In this document: piece after piece, positions 57,906-64,000 of the stretch
Numbering within the stretch: position 1 is the first letter of the stretch
Layout: the number at the start of each line of letters is the position of its first letter
NCBI GenBank assembly: GCA_021521415.1
Contig: JAIQDT010001102.1
Location: 1 to 64,000, forward strand
Direction: 5' to 3'
Origin: Bidens hawaiensis
Taxonomy: Eukaryota > Streptophyta > Magnoliopsida > Asterales > Asteraceae
Length of the DNA: 64,000 nt
Made by a program: the position numbers and the translations under genes
Notes under the pieces: generated by a model
Databases searched by the model: none
What the model was told of the DNA's origin: nothing
The model's input: only the letters and a program-made list of their open reading frames with translations

Positions 57906-58985
57906 TCCTGCAATGCAAATCTACAATTACAGTTAGTGGTGCAGTTGTGCGAATGAGCTGAGAAGGCTCGAGCTCGGGCCGTTTTGATTTATAACAGCTC
58001 AAGCTCAGCTGGTTTGAGCACTTTCTCTGAAGCTCAAGCTCAACTCATTTTGATCTCTTTCTCTAAAGCTTGAGCTCGAGCTCGAGCTCGAGCTCTTTTT
58101 TCTAAAGCTTGAGCTCTGCTTATTTATGATTTATTAAATAATTTATATACATTTTTTTTTACTTTTTTTATATATTTCAAAAAATAAAACCTTAAACGAG
58201 CCTAAACTTCGCTCGAGCTAGTGTGCGAAACCTTAAACAAGCCTAAGCTTTGCTCGAGTTCATGTACAATAAACGAGCCAAAGCTCAGCTCGAGCTCAGC
58301 TGTGAAGTGTGAAATTAATACATAGAAGTCCAAAGAACTAAAACTTAAACTACACAAGGCTCAACAAGCTTAAACGATCTTCCCATACAAGGCTCACACT
58401 CGTGCTCGATAACTAAACAAGCTTTACTTAAGTCTCGAGCTCAATAATACTCCACTCATTTCCAACTTTTTATCAATCCGATCTCAAGTAGCTCACTCCT
58501 TTGCATTTCTAATCACGATATTAAACCTTAAACCTAAATCACAACTTTCAAGCGCAACACGGATTAATTAGCAAGCTGTACTAACATTAACGATCAATGA
58601 TTAATAATACGTACAATCATTAACCATAACACGTATTCAAACCCTAACAATAACATCTTAGCAATATATGAACATAATAAGCATTAATAATACGTATATC
58701 ACTTACATTATTAACTACTTAACAGATTCAAGTTCATTAGCAAGTCGTATTGTATCACTTAACTTCACTACTATATATTTGAAGCTAATGAAGTTGAATA
58801 TGACGTAAGCAATTGAGAGTTTAACGATCGATATATGAAGAAACTGAACGTAATAAGTAATAATAATAAGTAGATATATGACGTAAGCACAAGAGGTTTG
58901 TTTACCTAGGATTAATTCTGCAATGATGATGATATTAATATTATTAATATCCAGCAGAAAGAAAGAAGAGGAGTAATTAGAGTAA
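57906..58985 (-). other. 5' UTR exon and 5' UTR intron of the HMA5-like gene
   Basis: A splice acceptor (TTGCAG) lies 2 nt upstream of the ATG, with exon start at 57907. A matching donor (CCTAG|GTAAAC) at 58906 would join it to a leader exon of about 80 nt. The intron is about 1 kb and holds the GAGCTC-rich repeat. Confidence 0.6.
57957..58310. mobile_element. GAGCTCGAGC-rich repeat in the 5' UTR intron
   Basis: Many GCTCGAG / CTCGAGC words, including an exact CTCGAG run near 58075-58090, mark a diverged relative of the 56979-57389 family. The edges (GTGCAGTTGTGCGAATGAGC and GAGCTCAGCTGTGAAGTGTG) are weak inverted repeats. No target duplication was found. Confidence 0.45.
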
Positions 58986-59013
58986 GTGGAATAAGTGTGA
59001 GAATTCAAATGCG

Positions 59014-59021
59014 TATTTATA
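59014..59021 (-). promoter_or_regulatory. TATA box of the HMA5-like gene
   Basis: TATAAATA on the minus strand (context GCCTATAAATACGC), placed about 30 bp upstream of the expected leader exon start near 58985. Confidence 0.6.
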
Positions 59022-59077
59022 GGCATCAGCAGAAGCAGAAGGATCACTGTAGTCAGTCACGGCGCCAAGTGTTTTTG

Positions 59078-59082
<5 letters not shown>

Positions 59083-59112
<30 letters not shown>
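59083..59112. repeat. (TTA)n microsatellite
   Basis: About ten TTA/ATT units, directly upstream of the HMA5-like core promoter. Confidence 0.9.
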
Positions 59113-59114
<2 letters not shown>

Positions 59115-59117
59115 TTC

Positions 59118-59440
59118 TTTTAAATGGTTTGGGCTGCTGCTGCAGACCCAAGTTCGATCTTTACTTTGAGCTAGACCTTGCAAAGTTGTCGGTTCAAATC
59201 ACGAGCCCACCCGGTGTTACACCAGATAATTCTACTCTCGTGGCGGCACAACGACTGTTAAGTGGCAGACGGCGGTATGGTGTTCCGGGGGAACGACTAA
59301 GACAAACTCTGAAAACCAGTGTGGCTCCAGTTAAGACAGCGTGGTCTGAATAGAGTGAGATAATTGGGCTCTCCAAAATATTGGGGAGTAGCGATGATTT
59401 AAAGGACCGTAAAGTCTTTCATTCCAAAAAAAATATCAAC
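59118..59440. other. Possible SINE or other short repeat
   Basis: GC-richer than its surroundings, with GGTTCAAATCAC (B-box-like, about 59191) and an A-rich right edge (CATTCCAAAAAAAA). The two open frames over it (59194-59376 minus, part of 58997-59353 plus) have no domain. The boundaries and class are not secure. Confidence 0.3.
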
Positions 59441-60834
59441 ACGATAAAACTCTTCTCATAAACACGCAGGAAAAACTAGCCTGTAAGCAAATAATGGTGT
59501 GGGCACGATGTGACCAGTAATGAAACATCATTCCCTAACACCTACCAAGAGTCCAAGATAGTGGTGTTAGGCGCATGATTATGATTAGATGCTCGATCTA
59601 GACTGATAACATTTATCAACATGCAGCCTCACATGCAAATGTTATCGAGTGTGACACGTGGCAAATTAGTTCAAATTGAACTAATTTATGCTACTTCCAT
59701 ATTCTCATTTGCTTGGTCTTATCTTACGTATATTTAATATCGCACACTTGCTTGATCACATGAGGAAATCTCTTATCGTTACGACAAGTCTAACAATTTG
59801 TAGCTACCTTTTAGACAAATTTACTTTTGATCAGCTTCAATTTACATTGCTAAAATGTCTATATATGTCAAATGTTATTTTTAATATTGTTTTAACATTA
59901 TTAAAGCGTATTCGAAGTGTGATATTCGTATTATTAAAAAGACAACCACGTACAAATTTCGTACGTAGGATACAATAACTTGTATGTACGATTTTCGACA
60001 AGACTTGGGTTTATCTTAAAAATCATAAATTAAAAGTAAACAAAAAAAAGTAATAGCTTGATAAAATTGTTTTCTATTTGGCTTCCATTGGCATGGGATG
60101 TCTCTTTATCTTTTTTAAAACAACACTTCCCACCAAAGATGATAACGTACATTTTAGGCTCCTTTTGTTTTCCACTCTTTAACCTTTTTTTCCTTTGCCT
60201 TTTAGCCAATCTTTTACTTTCTAATCTTTTTAAATTAAAAAATAATAAATCTAGTAAACATATACTTATGAATGATATAAGTATATATTTTTAATTGTAA
60301 AATTCATGAAAAGTTTGCAATTTTATCTTTATTTTACTATTTGTCATAATTTTTTAAAAGATGGAAAATATAACATCTAATGATTCGTGTTGCGGTGAAC
60401 GTAAAGTCTAGTTTCGATGCACTCGGTATAACAAATACTGTAAAAGAGAAAATTTAAAACAAATTAAGTGAAGCGGGTGTGTGAGTTAAACTTTTAAAAT
60501 AAAATTAAATGGATATAAAACACATTTAGTAAAGCTAACATGATAATAGTGAGCTGATTATGCAGTTTGATATAATATATAATTAGCCCTGCTTGCGGTG
60601 CGCACATATGATGTATATATGTGTGAACCCTCGGGTGGGCAAAAGTGAAATTGCACTAATTTTGACGTTATTTTACTAATCTCGTGAAAATAACGTTAAA
60701 AGTGACGGACGGTTAATCAGGCATCATGTAGTGGCGTTGATAGCTGAAAGATAAGGGTACATGCACCGATCAGCCAGTGTCCCGATGATTGAGTGCTATG
60801 TGCCTTATGTCCAAGACTTGATGCAAAACTACTA
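59441..60834. other. AT-rich intergenic DNA
   Basis: No gene is supported. Open frames such as 59688-59978 and 60058-60294 lack recognisable domains and have AT-driven composition. Confidence 0.4.
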
Positions 60835-60972
60835 TCGAGCCGGGGGTCTCACCGGAAGCAGCCTCTCTATCCCTATGGGGTAGAGGTAAGGCTGCCTACA
60901 TCTTACCCTCCTCAGACCCTACCATAGCTTTGCTATTGGTGGGATATACTGAGTACGATGATGATGATGACT
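60835..60972 (+). mobile_element. Au-type SINE, 3' part
   Basis: Recognisable from the Au SINE family of flowering plants: GCCGGGGGTCTCACCGGAAG, then CAGCCTCTCTA, GGGGTAGAGGTAAGGCTGC, TCTTACCCTCCTCAGACCC and a simple-repeat tail, here (GAT)n instead of (TTG)n. The 5' pol III promoter part could not be recognised, so it is probably truncated or diverged. Confidence 0.8.
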
Positions 60973-63900
60973 AAGGTTGAAAACCTGTATAATACACATG
61001 CATGCTAAATAAATGTTTTCCAAAATATTTATTTTAATAAAACATAACATTTTACTTATAGTATTTACCAAATTAAAGAGAATTATTATAGTTAATTAAT
61101 ATATAATAAGAAAAGAAAGATGAGAATCAAAATTTTGACATCACTGTAAGTTGACACGTGACATTCAATATTTAATAGCACATAGAGGTGGTATAACCAA
61201 CTTAGGTGGCCTACAAAGCTTATAAATATCTTCAATTATTTTAATCTATAAGATATAGGAGACAGAATATATACAAGTTTCACCATTTTACAATGTCTAC
61301 GTATACACACCTCCAGCTAATATATCAAAAATTAGTATTACGGAATGATAAAACCAATATGGTGAGATAAAAATGTTGTATATATATAAAATCCAATTTG
61401 TTAGTACTAAATAAATAATGCTGTACTTCTAATAAAGAAAAAGACAATGAAAAATAGCGTATTGAAACATACGCATATGGTACCAAAAGAAAAGGGTGAA
61501 TGTTGCCATTATTTTTCATCCATTAATATGTTATACACTTGTACCGTACCTTTCTAAAAAGATTAAAGTTCATTGCAACTCTTTTTTTCATAGTAGTGGT
61601 ACACATCATTTAGGCAAAGTTATTTTTTTCACATGAATAAGTAAATAAATAACTCCATATATTAGACAATATAAATCATCTGATATATAATGTCTAATAC
61701 CAAGAAGTTAATTTCTTTGTAGGGAAAAAAATAATAATATGCTTGTCTAATATTTATTGTATAAATGAATTGTTTAGTGCTATAAGAAATATTTAATTTT
61801 AATAATTTCAACTATAACTTATTTCCATACTTTTAATTTAGTCACTGATGGTTCTAACTTACATTTTCGTTACTAAAACATATCTTACTTTTTTGTTTAT
61901 TTACCAATTTGATGGTAATTTATGGATTTGTTAGAAAACTTGGCTAAAATACGTGAAATATATACATCTAGGGGTGGACCTACTCTTGTGGTACATAGGT
62001 CAGCCTTCTCTTGTGAAAATTATTTAAATAGTACTCTTATAGTATAAAAATCCAGACTGGTTGCTATGAGTATTAACAATAGTTAACTAAGAAGATTACC
62101 GATCCATGTGAGAAAAATTGTATTAATATGTCGTTATGAAACGATAAAGATATCTAATGTATCACTATATAAAATTTTGTGTAAAGTCGAAAAGTGGGTA
62201 ACACGAAGATATCCAACAAGCTCAAAAAAGGTGTTGTATGCATATGATAATGCTTCCTTGTTCGATCAGACAAAAAACCTCAAAGCAACATTTCCCATGA
62301 ACTTGGATGATTTTTTGATATATATGATGAATAATATACGTGTAAAGTCGATTATGCAACCAATAGCAAACGGTAAATTTTGCATTTTCGTCCTTTTTAC
62401 ATGACTAACGCCTTTTTACGCCATTATCAACATGTATGTTGTAAAGGTACGACTTTTGGAAAGGAAAAAAGGATACTAAAGCTTCTAAAAAGAAGAAGCA
62501 TATCTATCAAAGGTTGCATGAGATCACGACTCCAAGATTTTAACTAATCGTGTATTTGTCTTGCCAGCACTAAACGGCATATACGAATTTGGATTAAGAT
62601 TTAATGTTTGGTTGAACTCGTATTAAATGGACTGAAAATACACACATATGGATGCATGCATGCATGCATGCATATAGTAAGGATTCGTAGAATCCATTAA
62701 TTACGTTAACTCAGATAACCACTTTTGAACAAATTTTTTTTTTCAGTTTTTCATATATTATTATTCTTTGTTTTCTCGATCAAGGACAGTATGGTGTTGA
62801 ATGAATTTATGTCACACAACAAAATAAAAAAAAACTCATGTTATCTTAACAATTGCTTATTGATGTATTTGGAGAGCTCGAAGCAACAAAATTATCAACA
62901 ACAAAGATGTTGCAATGCACAAGACAATAGAAGATACAAATGCACTTGATTTATTCTTATTATTTTCTAAATGATTAGTGAAAGTATACTTAAAAGCACA
63001 CATACACGAAACATCATTTACGTATGTCATAGTCACTAGCCACTAGGTTTTTTGTTATATGGGCTGAACAAAATTATATTTTCAGTTAATGTACGAAATC
63101 ACAAACTTATAAATACAATGCTTATTCAGTTGTATAATTTAAAAGGAAAAAAAATACTAATATACTGATTTTGTACATCCAAATTATAGTATATTACAAA
63201 CAAAAGGTTATGTTTGAGTGTTTAATCATAACAAGTAAAAGTTGTCGTCACACATCATAACAAAGTAACCCTTTAAATTTAACTTAGCATTTCTTCTTCA
63301 AATCTCATTTTTGTTTTTATTAAAAAACAATTAATAAAGCTCAACACTATTAACCCATGGGTTATACATTAATCCATCATGAGAGCATGAGACAATGAGA
63401 CATTATTTTAAAACCTAAAGGGTTGTATCATAGTGTATTAAGTATTAATGGAATAATGGGTTTTCCTTCTCAAGTGGTCAAGGGCTCGATCTAGACTTAA
63501 TTTAGAGTAGGATGAGTGTGAGTTAGCCATTAATATAAAATAATAGAAATTTCAAATATTACAACTATAATAAGTTATGAAACTAGATGAAACGTAGAAT
63601 TAAATAATAATATAATTTAAAAAAAAAGTACTAATAAAGATCCAAAATGAGAATAAATTAAAAGCAAAAAAGAATATAGCAAGTCATCTCACAAAAAACG
63701 GTGTTTGTTCATAACAAGCAAAATAAAACGACCGTTTAAATTAACTTAACTTTTCTTCATATTTGTAGTTTTGTTTCGGTTCAGGGTTTTAAATGACATT
63801 GTAAGTAACCACAGTATATGATAGATTATTTAAATATCTACTTGTATGTAAACCTTTGTACAACTTAATCATCATAACAATCATTTTACGACATTCTCTT

Positions 63901-64000
63901 TGTCAGTGATTTACGGGCTTAGGGCTACGTTGTGATTTTATTAAGAACATTTAAGGTTTAGGGTTGCATCGTGATCATTTATAGCGGTGTTCCTCCCTAA
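60973..64000. other. AT-rich intergenic DNA at the window end
   Basis: No gene is supported. It holds (ATGC)n at about 62651-62673. A short SINE-like or repeat edge is near 63470-63535. The open frames at 62108-62404 and 62725-62949 have no known domain and are probably chance. Confidence 0.4.

Noticed and set aside
62108..62404. 98-residue open frame near the window end
   Set aside because: AT-driven composition, no known domain, no supporting splice or promoter signals.

Overview
The window is plant nuclear DNA: AT-rich, with intron-bearing genes that have GT-AG junctions, plant-specific families (R2R3-MYB, organelle-targeted Der/EngA, HMA5-type copper ATPase), a Ty3/gypsy chromovirus of the Tekay type and many MITEs. 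It is a eudicot. The MITE families that start GGGGTGTAAACRAGC and the GGAACCGG-rich dispersed repeats make me think of Asteraceae, but that is an inference from memory.

Four host genes can be modelled exon by exon. (1) Minus strand, 7350 to 3020: an hnRNP F/H (ESRP/GRSF1)-like RNA-binding protein with three RRMs. The second coding exon ends where a TAA stop overlaps the splice donor. (2) Minus strand, 29303 to 26531: an R2R3-MYB of the MYB46/MYB83 secondary-wall type. It lacks one R3 codon and carries a -1 frameshift that cuts off a recognisable acidic C-terminal motif. (3) Plus strand, 45122 to 50771: a 12-exon plastid-type Der/EngA double GTPase of 651 residues. (4) Minus strand, 57905 to 51518, with a 5' UTR exon near 58906: a P1B-type Cu-ATPase like HMA5, 966 residues in 8 coding exons. 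Genes 3 and 4 converge tail to tail, 746 bp apart.

The rest is mostly mobile DNA. A complete, very young Tekay-like retrotransposon lies at 14678-24069 (minus strand). It has 2.05-kb LTRs that differ at about 14 sites, a CATAT target duplication, an initiator-Met PBS, a PPT and one open 1537-residue gag-pol frame ending in a chromodomain. Older material includes a decayed Ty1/copia pol (about 25.2-26.2 kb), a decayed LINE reverse transcriptase (about 38.4-39.4 kb), an Au-type SINE end (about 60.84 kb), a 2-kb non-autonomous CACTA element (34861-36892), a 1.9-kb PIF/Harbinger-like element carrying a T-rich ~98-bp tandem array (7838-9780), a 1.8-kb element with long inverted ends (about 850-2670), and at least ten hAT-, Harbinger-, Mutator- and Stowaway-like MITEs. 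Many MITEs sit inside the introns of the host genes, and some are nested or in tandem.

The stretches at 9.8-14.6, 29.4-34.8, 39.5-44.4 and 59-64 kb are AT-rich intergenic DNA with microsatellites and no gene that I can support. I see no tRNA, rRNA or CRISPR and no bacterial-type operon. Exon joins were made by eye from frame continuity and splice signals.
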